The translations under genes and the position numbers were made by a program. Positions 38,054 through 47,037 of a DNA stretch of 64,000 nt are shown here, piece by piece (the stretch's first letter is position 1; the number at the start of each line of letters is the position of its first letter). The stretch comes from Caldilineaceae bacterium (GTDB lineage: Bacteria > Chloroflexota > Anaerolineae > Caldilineales > Caldilineaceae), in assembly GCA_022842065.1 (NCBI GenBank), contig JALHQH010000049.1, forward strand, positions 1 through 64,000, given 5' to 3'. The notes under the pieces were generated by a model. It did not search any database. It was given only the letters and a program-made list of their open reading frames with translations, and had not been told where the DNA came from.

Positions 38054-39034
38054 TTATTTGACGAGCGTCTTCTCAAAGCGTATATCAATAATACTTGCGG
38101 CACGTTCTTCCGCACGCAGCAGTTGTTGGATGGCTAGTAAATTGTTGTACTTCGTTTGCATGCGCTGGCCGTCTCCCCAGTAGACCCAGGTGCTGCTCCC
38201 CGGCAGATGAAAATTTAGCCCATACCCCTGGTTATAGGTAAGGTTCCCAATATCAGGCAGCAGTTGCAGCAGCGCTTGGGCACTATGCAACACTTCATGA
38301 TTCATCTGTAAGGCGGCCGTTGCCGCAAAGCTGCGCGCATCACGCTGGGGGTCGATAATCCGCGGAAGTGCCGCATGACGCTCATCAATGGCCGGCAAGG
38401 CGGTGCCATCAGCCAGCAACCAGAAGTTACCCTGTTGGGTAATCCACTGCGCCACCGGCACTTCTTCGGTGACGGTAATCCGCAGCTGATTGGGCAGCCG
38501 AACCTGCACCTGCGCATCGGCCACTGTGGGCAAAGCAACCAGTTGCGCCCGAATGGCTGAAGGCGAAAGCCAGAAGGTATTCCAACCCTCGACTTCGATC
38601 TCGGCATACAATTGATCAGCGTCCAGATAAGTCAGGTTTTGAAAGGTCACCATTTCCCGATAGACAAACCAACGGGCATCGGTATGGACCCAGCTAATAA
38701 ACGCCACAGCCAGCGTCAGCAAGAGCAGGCTGATGACTTTGCTGGCATGCCACTTACGCAACCCGACCGGTATGCGCCAGGTAACCCCCTGCAGCTTGGG
38801 CAAATGCACATTCGCCAGCAGCGACTCGAAACGGCGCATCTGTTTGGCCGTTTGCCGGCGACGCCGGGCCTGTTGGTGTGCCCGCCGCTGTGTCGTCACC
38901 ACCGACGGTGCCGTCGGTAACACGTAGGAAGTTGACGGGGTCCGCGGTTTAGATGCACGCGCCTTAGTCGCTTGGGCTTTGGTTGTTGGTTTTCTCGTCA
39001 TTGCTCTTACTGGCGAGGCAGCCACATGCGCCAT
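38054..39034 (-). CDS. ftsQ: Cell division protein FtsQ/DivIB
   Basis: A single-pass membrane protein of the FtsQBL subcomplex. The basic, Thr/Ala-rich cytoplasmic segment of ~100 residues is followed by one membrane helix (VISLLLLTLAVAFISWV). Then come the POTRA domain (TFQNLTYLDADQLYAEIEVEGWN) and the FtsQ domain (PTVADAQVQVRLPNQLRITVTEEVPVAQW). AAGGAG lies 5 nt before the ATG. 326 aa with a longer than usual N-terminal extension. The rightward end of the cluster contains only partial FtsL/B equivalents. Confidence 0.92.
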   Translation of the reverse strand: MAHVAASPVRAMTRKPTTKAQATKARASKPRTPSTSYVLPTAPSVVTTQRRAHQQARRRRQTAKQMRRFESLLANVHLPKLQGVTWRIPVGLRKWHASKVISLLLLTLAVAFISWVHTDARWFVYREMVTFQNLTYLDADQLYAEIEVEGWNTFWLSPSAIRAQLVALPTVADAQVQVRLPNQLRITVTEEVPVAQWITQQGNFWLLADGTALPAIDERHAALPRIIDPQRDARSFAATAALQMNHEVLHSAQALLQLLPDIGNLTYNQGYGLNFHLPGSSTWVYWGDGQRMQTKYNNLLAIQQLLRAEERAASIIDIRFEKTLVK

Positions 39035-39066
39035 GCCAACTCCTTGAATATCGTAAAATGAGTTAG

Positions 39067-39183
39067 TACGACAACGTTAAATTGGCCGTTGTTCCGCTCT
39101 GTGCCTAGCTGGTCCGTGACCAGCGGTATTGACCACAGCCGCTGGTCACGGACCAGCTAGGCACATAATTTAACGTTGTCGTA
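39067..39183. repeat. Nested palindrome between ddl and ftsQ
   Basis: The inner hairpin has 26-bp perfect arms (GTGCCTAGCTGGTCC... at 39101-39126, complement at 39139-39164) and a 12-nt loop. It is nested in outer perfect 17-bp arms TACGACAACGTTAAATT (39067-39083) and complement (39167-39183). The left spacer between arms is 17 nt and the right spacer 2 nt. Confidence 0.85.
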
Positions 39184-39250
39184 TTAGTTAGTTAGTTGGT
39201 TTGTCAGATGCTCACAAACCAACCAACTAACCAACTAACCAACCAACTAA
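39184..39250. repeat. TTAGTTGG/CCAACTAA repeat over the ddl stop codon
   Basis: TTAGTTAGTTAGTTGGTTTGT at 39184-39204 is followed by CAAACCAACCAACTAACC and further CCAACTAA units. The ddl stop (39247-39249) is inside the last unit. The arms form a hairpin with a 9-nt loop. Confidence 0.75.
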
Positions 39251-40443
39251 TCAACCACCCGCGTCGTACAATTCTCTTGCTGTTCGGCATACCGTTCTAG
39301 GGCCAGCGTCAAGAGACGGTCGACTAGTTCGGGATAAGGAATGCCACTGGCTTCCCACAGTTTGGGATACATGCTACTACGGGTAAAACCAGGCATTGTA
39401 TTGATCTCATTCAGATAGAGCGTCTTGGTCACATTGTCGAGCAAAAAGTCGACGCGGGCTAGACCAGAACAGTCTGTCACCCGAAAGGCCGCTAAAGCCA
39501 TCGCTTGCACTTGGGCCAACAACGCATCATCAATGGCAGCAGGAATCAACAACTGACTGCTATCATCGAGATACTTTGCTTCATAGTCATAAAACTCATG
39601 ACCAGGAATGACCTCGCCGGCAATGCTGGCCAACGGTTCATCATTGCCCAGTACACTCACTTCAATTTCGCGCGCATTGGGGACAGCAGCTTCAATCACC
39701 ACCTTGCGATCATAGCGACAAGCAATTTCGATGGCATCACTCAGTTCGGCGCGGTTGCGTGCTTTGCTCACCCCTACGCTGCTGCCCAGATTGGCCGGCT
39801 TGACAAAGAGGGGGTAGGCGAGATCCGCCTCCACCGCGGTGATGATTGCCGCGTGCTTTGTCCGCCACGCTTTGCGGGCCACCACCTGGTATTGCACCTG
39901 GTGCAGGCCCGCTTGGGCGAAAAGTTGCTTGGCGACGGCCTTATCCATCGCCACAGCACTGGCTAAAACGCCACAGCCCACATACGGTAGATTCGCCATC
40001 TCCAGCATACCCTGGATCGTGCCATCTTCCCCATAAGTGCCATGTAACACCGGGAAGATAACCTCGATCTGGGGCAGCGGGGCATCGGCGTGGGCCTGTG
40101 GCAACAGCGACCAGGAGTTATACGCGCTTGCAGCATCCTGCTCGATCGCCTGAAGTTCAGGCTGTTCAAGCAGGGCTGCGTACGCCCCGTTGCGCTGTTG
40201 CCGGTCGGCCACCGTGGGAGTGTGGTCAGGTAATTGGATTGGTAAAGGGGCTTCGCCACGTAACTGGCCCAGTGGATTCCCCGTGGTCAGCCAACGTCCT
40301 TGCGGCGTAATCCCCAGCGGGACGACCGTGTGGCCCGCTTTTTCTAGAGCATCCATGACATTGCGCGCACTGGCCAGCGACACTTCATGCTCACCACTAC
40401 GCCCGCCAAAGACTACCCCGACCCGCAAAGAACGTCGCCCCAT
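39247..40443 (-). CDS. ddl: D-alanine--D-alanine ligase
   Basis: Makes the D-Ala-D-Ala dipeptide used by Mur[20 protein letters not shown] near residues 8-26 is the N-terminal signature. The ATP-grasp domain has [14 protein letters not shown] and the final [18 protein letters not shown]. 398 aa falls in the longer-type Ddl class (A/B type). Its stop codon is embedded in a TTAGTT-type repeat. Confidence 0.96.
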   Translation of the reverse strand: MGRRSLRVGVVFGGRSGEHEVSLASARNVMDALEKAGHTVVPLGITPQGRWLTTGNPLGQLRGEAPLPIQLPDHTPTVADRQQRNGAYAALLEQPELQAIEQDAASAYNSWSLLPQAHADAPLPQIEVIFPVLHGTYGEDGTIQGMLEMANLPYVGCGVLASAVAMDKAVAKQLFAQAGLHQVQYQVVARKAWRTKHAAIITAVEADLAYPLFVKPANLGSSVGVSKARNRAELSDAIEIACRYDRKVVIEAAVPNAREIEVSVLGNDEPLASIAGEVIPGHEFYDYEAKYLDDSSQLLIPAAIDDALLAQVQAMALAAFRVTDCSGLARVDFLLDNVTKTLYLNEINTMPGFTRSSMYPKLWEASGIPYPELVDRLLTLALERYAEQQENCTTRVVD

Positions 40444-40472
40444 TTCAAAACTCCCTCAGTCCTCAAATTCCA

Positions 40473-40516
40473 TTAACTATTGTCAATTGATGATTGTCAA
40501 TTAATAATGGTTAATG
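40473..40516. repeat. TTGTCAATTG/ATTAAT low-complexity repeat after murB
   Basis: TTGTCAATTGATGATTGTCAATTAA contains a 9-bp direct repeat of TTGTCAATT with surrounding ATTAAT words. It lies 3-46 bp past the murB stop. Related AT-rich words occur at 37958-37985 and 4795-4841. Confidence 0.5.
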
Positions 40517-40518
40517 AT

Positions 40519-41520
40519 TCATACCCATTCCCCCACCAGTTGCACCTCTTGCTCCAGCATAATGCCAAAGCGGGCGGCAACTGTGGTCTGAATTTCGGCA
40601 ATTAAACCCATCACATCAGCAGCGGTCGCGTGACCGACCCCGCCCTGGTTGACGATGAAGTTAGCATGCAGCTCACTTACCGTCGCCCCACCGACTTGGC
40701 GACCTTTTAGGCCGGCAGCTTCGATCAGCCGGCCGGCATGATTACCAGGCGGGTTGACGAAAGTGCTACCCAGGCTTGGCTCGACTGGTTGCGTCCGCCG
40801 CCGATGTTGTAAAAATTGCTCGGCGCGGGCACGCACGGTAGCGGCATCGGCAGGTGTCAGCCGGAAATCGGCATTGAGAACCACCGGCTTGAAGTCGGCC
40901 ACCAATGGCAGTAACCGCTTCAGTGCACTATCACGATAAGCATAGGCAAAGTCAGCAACCTGATACTCCTGTACATCGCCATTGCCATCGATCAATAACA
41001 CAGAATCAAGGTTATCCTTCACCTCGCCGCCATGGGCGCCAGCATTACCAACCACGGCACCACCAACGGTGCCGGGCACACTCACCGCCCATTCCAGCCC
41101 CGTCAACCCAGCCCGCACACTGGTGCGGGCGGCCCCGGCCATGGCGGCCCCGCTCTCCGCCATCAAGTAGGGACGGTCATCGCGGGGCACCTGGCAACAG
41201 GGAGCAGCGTCGATCCGGACCTGGCGACACCGATTCTCAATGACCAACCCCCGAATGCCACGGTCGCTGATCAAAATGTTGCTGCCCCCCCCCAATAGAA
41301 AGTAGGGCAGAGAGAGCGCACGGGCCCAACGCACCAACTTGAGCAACTGGTCGGTGGTAGTGACCGTGGCAAAATAATCCGCCGTGCCCCCGACCTTCAT
41401 CGTGGTCAACGGGGCCAACAGCACATCACGCCGGATCTGTATCCCCAGGTTGGTTGGTGTCGTCGTATCGAGTGCGGCAGACGACAGCAGTTGGTCATGC
41501 GTGCGCGATGGGCTTGTCAT
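40519..41520 (-). CDS. murB: UDP-N-acetylenolpyruvoylglucosamine reductase MurB
   Basis: An FAD enzyme that reduces the enolpyruvyl group to form UDP-MurNAc. Features: FAD-binding [48 protein letters not shown] and the final [19 protein letters not shown]. The [11 protein letters not shown] motif holds the Ser that protonates the substrate. 333 aa. The start is 3 bp after the murC stop, so the two are coupled. Confidence 0.96.
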   Translation of the reverse strand: MTSPSRTHDQLLSSAALDTTTPTNLGIQIRRDVLLAPLTTMKVGGTADYFATVTTTDQLLKLVRWARALSLPYFLLGGGSNILISDRGIRGLVIENRCRQVRIDAAPCCQVPRDDRPYLMAESGAAMAGAARTSVRAGLTGLEWAVSVPGTVGGAVVGNAGAHGGEVKDNLDSVLLIDGNGDVQEYQVADFAYAYRDSALKRLLPLVADFKPVVLNADFRLTPADAATVRARAEQFLQHRRRTQPVEPSLGSTFVNPPGNHAGRLIEAAGLKGRQVGGATVSELHANFIVNQGGVGHATAADVMGLIAEIQTTVAARFGIMLEQEVQLVGEWV

Positions 41521-41523
41521 GGG

Positions 41524-42990
41524 CTATGCGCCCCGCAACTGTTGCAATAGTTCACGCCCGACGCGATTACTATCACCAGCGCCCATGGTCACCACCAGAT
41601 CACCAGGTGCCACTTGGGTAGCCAAATAGTCAATCACCGCATCCAGGGTCCCAATATGCTGGATCTGTTGGTGTGGACTGGCAGCCACCACGTGGCCGGC
41701 ATTGATCGAACCATCATCAGCTTCGCGAGCCGCATAAATATCAGTGATAATCACCTGATCGGCGTCGCCAAAACTGTCGGCCAGCCCTTGCAGCAGGCTA
41801 CGCGTCCGGCTATAAGTATGCGGTTGGACGACAGCCCAGATCCGGTGGCCGGGATAGCGGCTACGCGCCGCCGCTAAGGTGGCACGCACCTTGGTCGGGT
41901 TATGAGCGTAATCATCAATGACAAGCACGCCTTGCGCTTCGCCCAGGATTTCAAAACGACGTTGCGCCCCGGTAAAGCTGCCCAAACTGGCGACGGCACC
42001 GTCCAAGGGGGCGTCACACCAGCAGGCAATGGCCAACGCCGCCAGAGCATTACGCAAGTTATGTAGCCCCGGCACCTGTAAACAGAGTTGCCCTTTGGGG
42101 GCAACCCACCAATGCAGGTCGGCACAGAGTCCCCCGGCGGCAGTCACCGCGGGATTGAGCGCCGTAATATCAGCCGCTGGGGTCAGGCCATAGGTGATCC
42201 AGCGCCGATCCGCCAGGGGGCGCTCCAGCCGCAATTGCTCGGCCCCCGCATCATCCGCACACGAAACAATGAGACCGGTGGCGTCAACCTTTTCGACAAA
42301 GTCGGCAAAGGCTTGTTGAAAACTCGCTGGCGTCGGGTAACAATCGGGATGGTCCCACTCGACATTGGTAATGATCGCGGCCGTGGGGTTCAGCCCCAGG
42401 AACATGTGATCATATTCATCGGCTTCCAACACAAAATAGGGCGAACTACCCGCCGCCGCATTACCATAACCGGATAATTCTGCACCGATAATATAGCCGG
42501 TGTCAATCCCAGCATCCTTTAATACCCGAACAACCATCGACGTGGTCGTGCTCTTGCCATGGGAGCCGGCGACGGCAATCAATTTACGGTTGGCCAACAG
42601 GGCGGGCAGAAAGTCGCCCCGTTTCACAATGGGAATGCCGGCGGCTTGATAGGCCTGCAACTCAGGGTTGCCCTCGTTCACAGCGCTGCTGATCAAAACA
42701 AGATCAGGCCGGGTCGCGGCGAGCAGCGTCAGATTTTCACTATCTTGCTGCCCTAGTATCGTGGCCCCGCGCTCGGCTAAACGATTTGTCTGGGCATTTA
42801 GTTGGCGATCGCTGCCACTCACGCGGAAGCCCATCTCCAGCAACACATTGGCAATGGCACTTAGGCCGGCACCACCAATCCCCATCAAGTGCAGACATAA
42901 GGTGGGATCTTTGGCTGCCAGGCGGCTTTGCCAACTTGGCAGCGCTTGCGATGTACTCAGTTCTGCATTTGCCATAACACGTTTATCCAC
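41524..42990 (-). CDS. murC: UDP-N-acetylmuramate--L-alanine ligase MurC
   Basis: First amino acid ligase of peptidoglycan precursor assembly. The N-terminal Rossmann domain has LMGIGGAGLSAIANVL, and the ATP site is AVAGSHGKSTTTSMVV. The central EADEYDHMFLGLNPTAAIITNVEWDHPDCY block is typical. 488 aa. It is the first of the murC-murB-ddl-ftsQ set. Two unknown membrane genes lie between it and murG. Confidence 0.97.
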   Translation of the reverse strand: MDKRVMANAELSTSQALPSWQSRLAAKDPTLCLHLMGIGGAGLSAIANVLLEMGFRVSGSDRQLNAQTNRLAERGATILGQQDSENLTLLAATRPDLVLISSAVNEGNPELQAYQAAGIPIVKRGDFLPALLANRKLIAVAGSHGKSTTTSMVVRVLKDAGIDTGYIIGAELSGYGNAAAGSSPYFVLEADEYDHMFLGLNPTAAIITNVEWDHPDCYPTPASFQQAFADFVEKVDATGLIVSCADDAGAEQLRLERPLADRRWITYGLTPAADITALNPAVTAAGGLCADLHWWVAPKGQLCLQVPGLHNLRNALAALAIACWCDAPLDGAVASLGSFTGAQRRFEILGEAQGVLVIDDYAHNPTKVRATLAAARSRYPGHRIWAVVQPHTYSRTRSLLQGLADSFGDADQVIITDIYAAREADDGSINAGHVVAASPHQQIQHIGTLDAVIDYLATQVAPGDLVVTMGAGDSNRVGRELLQQLRGA

Positions 42991-43033
42991 ACCTTTTTAT
43001 CGACACCTTATATATATAGGGGAATAGAATGAT

Positions 43034-43103
43034 TCAGGTGCGTCGCACTGTCCAGCGAAAACTGGATCGTACGCTTGTCGTTTGGACAGTGCGACGCACC
43101 TGA
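43034..43103. repeat. 21-bp perfect inverted repeat upstream of murC
   Basis: TCAGGTGCGTCGCACTG... (43034-43054) is fully complementary to 43083-43103 with a 28-nt loop. It lies between murC and the second unknown membrane gene. Confidence 0.8.
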
Positions 43104-43138
43104 GCACACTATCCCTGAAGCGTTACGGGGCATTTTGT

Positions 43139-43681
43139 TTAGCCACGCACACGCAGGATTAGCAAAACCGCAACCGGAATCATCCAATAGACCGGCGATT
43201 CAAACAGATTCTGGGGCAGAAATTGTACAAGTGCCTGCCCCCGCGCCGTCAACGGCAACTGAATCAAGCCCAGCGCTTGCACTGGGTAGAGAAAACGATC
43301 CTGATAATACCAGAGCGTGCCAGCCACCAGATAGCCGTTGAGCAAACCCACCGCCACCGTCAACAAGGGGCCTTGGGGGGGCGGTGCCGGTCGCCCAGGA
43401 AATTCCAGCGTGATCCCCGCATAACCGGCAAAGACAGCGCTGATAAAGAGCACTTGAAAGAGCAGACTCAGCGCCAGATTGGTCGCCTGCACATCGCCGC
43501 CAAACAAATTGGCACCGACCCCATTAAAAAGGCTAATGACACGCCCTTCTAGAAAACTCAAAACAAAGATAGTTGCCAGGATAATCATCGTGCTGCCCAG
43601 CTCTTTCGAGTAGCCGCGGGCAAAGGCGATGATGGCAATAAAGACGGCAACAATCCCATAGATGACTTCAACCGGTCCCAT
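43139..43681 (-). CDS. Membrane protein in dcw cluster, unknown, weakly CvpA-like (second of two)
   Basis: A 180-aa protein with four or five hydrophobic segments. The start EVIYGIVAVFIAIIAFARGYSKELG resembles the first segment of CvpA-type membrane proteins, where a hydrophobic helix ends in RG(Y/F)..E. A Pro-rich loop (EFPGRPAPPPQGPL) separates the halves. It ends just after its last hydrophobic helix (MIPVAVLLILRVRG). I do not recognise a function. It lies between murG and murC, 24 bp after its neighbour of similar kind. Confidence 0.75.
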   Translation of the reverse strand: MGPVEVIYGIVAVFIAIIAFARGYSKELGSTMIILATIFVLSFLEGRVISLFNGVGANLFGGDVQATNLALSLLFQVLFISAVFAGYAGITLEFPGRPAPPPQGPLLTVAVGLLNGYLVAGTLWYYQDRFLYPVQALGLIQLPLTARGQALVQFLPQNLFESPVYWMIPVAVLLILRVRG

Positions 43682-43705
43682 ATGTGTACGCCCACAAGTG
43701 TATGT

Positions 43706-44380
43706 CTATGTCGTCCGCTTGGGTTTGCTGCTGCGCAACGAAAGGGCAGCCAGTAATAAAAAGAGTGTCAACAGAATCAACAGGACAAACGAGCGTTGCG
43801 ACGGGTCGATCAAATTCCACAGGCCAGTAAAACTATCACCCAGCAGGTTAAAGCCGCCACCCAAAACGCTAAAGAGATCAGTGACATTGGCTGGTTCCAC
43901 GGCCCCGGTCACTTCATTGACGGTTGGCCGAATCAAGCCAACCAGCCGGGGCAACAGCACGGCGGCAAAGAGCAGGCCATTCAGCAACCCAAAGAGCAAG
44001 GCCCAGCCATCGGCTTTACTCTTTTTGCCCAAGGCCTTTGGGCTGCTAATCACATAGGCTAGAAAGAGCAAGGCCGCCCAGACCAGGAAGAGAAAGGTTT
44101 GGCGATTGGCCGCCGTCACCCACGGCGGGGCGTCCCCCAAGGCCCCAAAGGCGGCATCTGGATTAGCCCCCAGCCCGCCCGCCTGTACAAAGGCGAGAAA
44201 CTTGCTGCCTAGGTTGACAATACGCACCAGAATATCGCCCGCTTCTTGCAGCAAAAACCAGCTACCCAACGCAATGGCAAAGACAATCCCTTCACTCTGA
44301 CTACCCCGGCGGTAGCCGATCCAAGCAAAGAAGGCGAGATATAAAATAAAGGCAATAAGTACTTCAAGCTGACCGGTCAT
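43706..44380 (-). CDS. Membrane protein in dcw cluster, unknown, weakly CvpA-like (first of two)
   Basis: A 224-aa protein with about five hydrophobic segments. The N-terminus (LEVLIAFILYLAFFAWIGYRRGSQSEGIVFAIALGSWFLL) follows the same helix-RRG-E-helix pattern as the next gene. The C-terminus has a helix (SFVLLILLTLFLLLAALSL) with a basic tail. The two genes may have arisen by duplication or may form a heteromeric complex. The gap to murG is 18 bp. The position suggests a role in cell-wall synthesis or division, but this is only inference. Confidence 0.75.
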   Translation of the reverse strand: MTGQLEVLIAFILYLAFFAWIGYRRGSQSEGIVFAIALGSWFLLQEAGDILVRIVNLGSKFLAFVQAGGLGANPDAAFGALGDAPPWVTAANRQTFLFLVWAALLFLAYVISSPKALGKKSKADGWALLFGLLNGLLFAAVLLPRLVGLIRPTVNEVTGAVEPANVTDLFSVLGGGFNLLGDSFTGLWNLIDPSQRSFVLLILLTLFLLLAALSLRSSKPKRTT

Positions 44381-44398
44381 AGGCCCTGTCCGGCTACC

Positions 44399-45703
44399 TT
44401 ACACACTTGCGCGGCTGAGTTCATATAGGGTGGTGGCAATTTGGGCCGCAGCCTCGGGTTGGGCCAATTGCGCAAGGCGTGCTTCCATCTGTTGCCGCTG
44501 CGCCCCATCCTGTAACAGTTCGAGTAAAAGACTTTTCAACTCCTGGCGCAACAGTTGATCCATCACCAACAGGGCACCACCATGCGCCACCAGATATTCG
44601 GCATTTTGCAGTTGATTGACCCCTGGATGGGGGACCAGTAACGCCGGCAGCCGGGCAACGGGAAATTCCCCAAGTGTGCTGGCCCCCGCCCGAGCAAGTG
44701 TGACATCCGCAGCGGCCAACGCCAGGGCCATCTCTTCATGCAAATAGGCGACGGGGTGATAGCGTTGCCATAAGTCTTGGTCGATCGCGGCGTCCTGCAA
44801 CTGCGCGGCCACCTGGGCTTGCCACATCGGCCAATCGCGGTTGCCGACCACATGTAAAATGTGCGCATGTGGCAACAGATCCGCCAGGATCGCCCACAAT
44901 GCTTCGTTAATATTACGTGACCCCTGACTGCCCCCCCAGACCAATAACAAGGGCAGTTGCGCCGGCACCCCCAGCGGCAAGTGTAAGGCCTGCGCCAGCC
45001 GGCAGCGATTGGCGGCCCGATGGGCAGCATGATCCGCAGCAGCTAACCGGCCACCACCGACCGCAGCGACCAACTCAGCACGGACGGGGTAGCCGGTCAC
45101 CACCCCTTTGCCCGCCGGATAAGTGCCGCCAAAATAGGCTGTTACCTCAGGGTAGCTCACCGCCACCCGTTGGGCTAACCGACTGAGCAGACGAATCGCC
45201 CAGCCAGGTACCATATCGGGCAAGTAGATCAACACCGGCACCCCACGCAGGCGACAGGCGGCAACAACGGGGGCACAGACATAACCACCAGTCGCCAAAC
45301 AAACATCAGGCTGAAAGTCACGCACGACCGCCAGGCTTTCTCGAAAACCGCTGAGCATTTTGCCGGCATTGCGCAGCAGCGTCAAAGGATCTTTACCCCG
45401 CAATTGGCCGGTCGGAATCCCCTGGTAGGCAATCCCGGCCCGTTCGACCAGCCCTTGTTCCATGCCGTTAATGGCACCTACCCAGAGCAAGCTAGTTGCG
45501 GATGCGCCGCCGGGTTGTGCGCTGGTTGCTGCTTGCGCTGCTACTCGCGGCACTGCTACTGCGGTTGGCCCGTTGACCGCTGCTGGTTCGGGCACTGCTA
45601 CCGGCTGCGGTACTGCGGTTGTTTCGGTCGGCAACTGGTCGAGCACGGCGAGTGCCGGGTAGACGTGCCCCCCGGTCCCGCCACCCGAGATCAAGACGCG
45701 CAT
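44399..45703 (-). CDS. murG: UDP-GlcNAc: lipid I glycosyltransferase MurG, with an N-terminal domain insert
   Basis: Transfers GlcNAc to lipid I to make lipid II at the inner face of the membrane. The start at 45703 (MRVLISGGGTGGHVYPAL) has GGAG close upstream; the donor-site motifs WGGSQGSRNINEAL and ARAGASTLGE are present. Between LAVLDQL (residues 18-24) and LLWVGAINGMEQGL (72-85) there are ~48 residues rich in Ala, Val, Pro and Thr. Relatives have only about 10 residues there. This insert lies within the 212-bp overlap with ftsW. A second family C-terminal domain follows normally. ~434 aa. Confidence 0.95.
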   Translation of the reverse strand: MRVLISGGGTGGHVYPALAVLDQLPTETTAVPQPVAVPEPAAVNGPTAVAVPRVAAQAATSAQPGGASATSLLWVGAINGMEQGLVERAGIAYQGIPTGQLRGKDPLTLLRNAGKMLSGFRESLAVVRDFQPDVCLATGGYVCAPVVAACRLRGVPVLIYLPDMVPGWAIRLLSRLAQRVAVSYPEVTAYFGGTYPAGKGVVTGYPVRAELVAAVGGGRLAAADHAAHRAANRCRLAQALHLPLGVPAQLPLLLVWGGSQGSRNINEALWAILADLLPHAHILHVVGNRDWPMWQAQVAAQLQDAAIDQDLWQRYHPVAYLHEEMALALAAADVTLARAGASTLGEFPVARLPALLVPHPGVNQLQNAEYLVAHGGALLVMDQLLRQELKSLLLELLQDGAQRQQMEARLAQLAQPEAAAQIATTLYELSRASV

Positions 45704-46850
45704 AGGCTCCACTTCCCACTGCCGCCGGGGCGCTCGCGCTCCCGGCATAGCGGCTGATATTGAGTAAGATGCCGGTGGCAGCCAGCGCGGTTACCAGCGA
45801 ACTGCCACCATAACTGATAAAAGGCAGGGTCACCCCGGTTGGGGGTGCCGCAGCGACAATGACGGCCATATTGAGCAAGGCCTGGAGGGTCAGCGACGCC
45901 GTAATGCCGGTGGCGAGTAACATGCCAAAGGTATCCGGCGCCCGCAGCGCAGTTCGCAGCCCATAATAGGCCAACAGGGCAAAGAGCAAAACCACCACCA
46001 GGGCTCCCAGAATCCCTAACTCTTCGCCAATCACAGCAAAGATATTATCACTCCAACTGAGCGGCAAGTAACCAGGTAACTTGGATTGACCATTGCCCAG
46101 CCCTTTGCCGAGAATGCCCCCATCGACCAGCGCTGTAATCGCCCGTTGCACCTGATATTCATTGCTCTGCATAGGATCCCAGAGTGACGCCAGGTAATTT
46201 TCGACCCGGTTATGGGCATAAGAGCTGTAGCGGATCACTAACCAAAAGGTGGCCGCAGCGCCGGCAGCCACCACCAGCAACTGTTTCATTTCTGCCCCGG
46301 CAATAAAGAACATGATCGAAGCCGTCGCCACAATCAAAATCGCCGTACTGATATTCGGTTGTGCCACAATCAAAACCGCAATCGCGCCCATCAGCACACT
46401 AAAAGGCAGCAGCCCCACGCGTACGTCACGGATACGCTCGCCTTTACTAGCCAGCCAGGCACTTACATACATCACAATCACAATCTTAGCCGGCTCGCTG
46501 GGCTGCACACTGCCGCCAAAAAAGGTACGCATGGCCCCCCAGTTTTCACTACCCAAAACGACCACCAACATCAGGGCGAAGAGGGCCAGCGCCATCAACA
46601 CAATGCTCCAACGTTCCCAGGTCTTATAGGGAATACGCGCGGCGGTCACCATCACCACCAGGCCCAGCACCCCCCAGACCACCTGGCGCAAGATAAAGTA
46701 GAAGGGGTCGGCATAGCCGTCAAGCCCTTGTGGGTAGCTAGCACTAAAGATCATCACCATGCCAAAACCAAAGAGCACCATGATGACCGAGAGTAGTCCC
46801 CAATCATACGATCTTGCTGTGGTGGATGGTTCGCTTGAGATCACACTCAT
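45492..46850 (-). CDS. ftsW: Peptidoglycan polymerase FtsW (SEDS), with a long C-terminal tail overlapping murG
   Basis: A SEDS-family glycosyltransferase that builds septal peptidoglycan with FtsI. About ten membrane helices are seen; PPTGVTLPFISYGGSSLV is the SEDS signature, and DMIGEELG-like sequence (FAVIGEELGILGAL) lies in an extracellular loop. The core ends near residue 367 (LLNISRYAGS). After that come ~85 extra residues, rich in Ser, Arg and Ala, ending TTRRRIRN. That tail overlaps the first 212 bp of murG in another frame. It is probably cytoplasmic. The ribosome-binding site is weak. Confidence 0.94.
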   Translation of the reverse strand: MSVISSEPSTTARSYDWGLLSVIMVLFGFGMVMIFSASYPQGLDGYADPFYFILRQVVWGVLGLVVMVTAARIPYKTWERWSIVLMALALFALMLVVVLGSENWGAMRTFFGGSVQPSEPAKIVIVMYVSAWLASKGERIRDVRVGLLPFSVLMGAIAVLIVAQPNISTAILIVATASIMFFIAGAEMKQLLVVAAGAAATFWLVIRYSSYAHNRVENYLASLWDPMQSNEYQVQRAITALVDGGILGKGLGNGQSKLPGYLPLSWSDNIFAVIGEELGILGALVVVLLFALLAYYGLRTALRAPDTFGMLLATGITASLTLQALLNMAVIVAAAPPTGVTLPFISYGGSSLVTALAATGILLNISRYAGSASAPAAVGSGAYARLDLGWRDRGARLPGTRRARPVADRNNRSTAAGSSARTSSGQRANRSSSAASSSASSNQRTTRRRIRN

Positions 46851-47037
46851 AAGGCTCTGATTAGCGTCCTAAATTTCACAAATTTCGCATTGATTGCCGC
46901 TGGATTTAGCCTACCACGAGCAGCAAGATAAACTGTAAGATTGCAGGTATCTCTAGTGAATCAGCAAATAACAAGCTAGAGACCAAGCCGGTTACAGCGG
47001 TAATTTAGCCAAATAAATGACCTGATTCCACGCCAAT

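Noticed and set aside
38612..38920. + strand frame inside ftsQ
   Set aside because: Antisense frame of the basic N-terminal region of ftsQ, no coding features.
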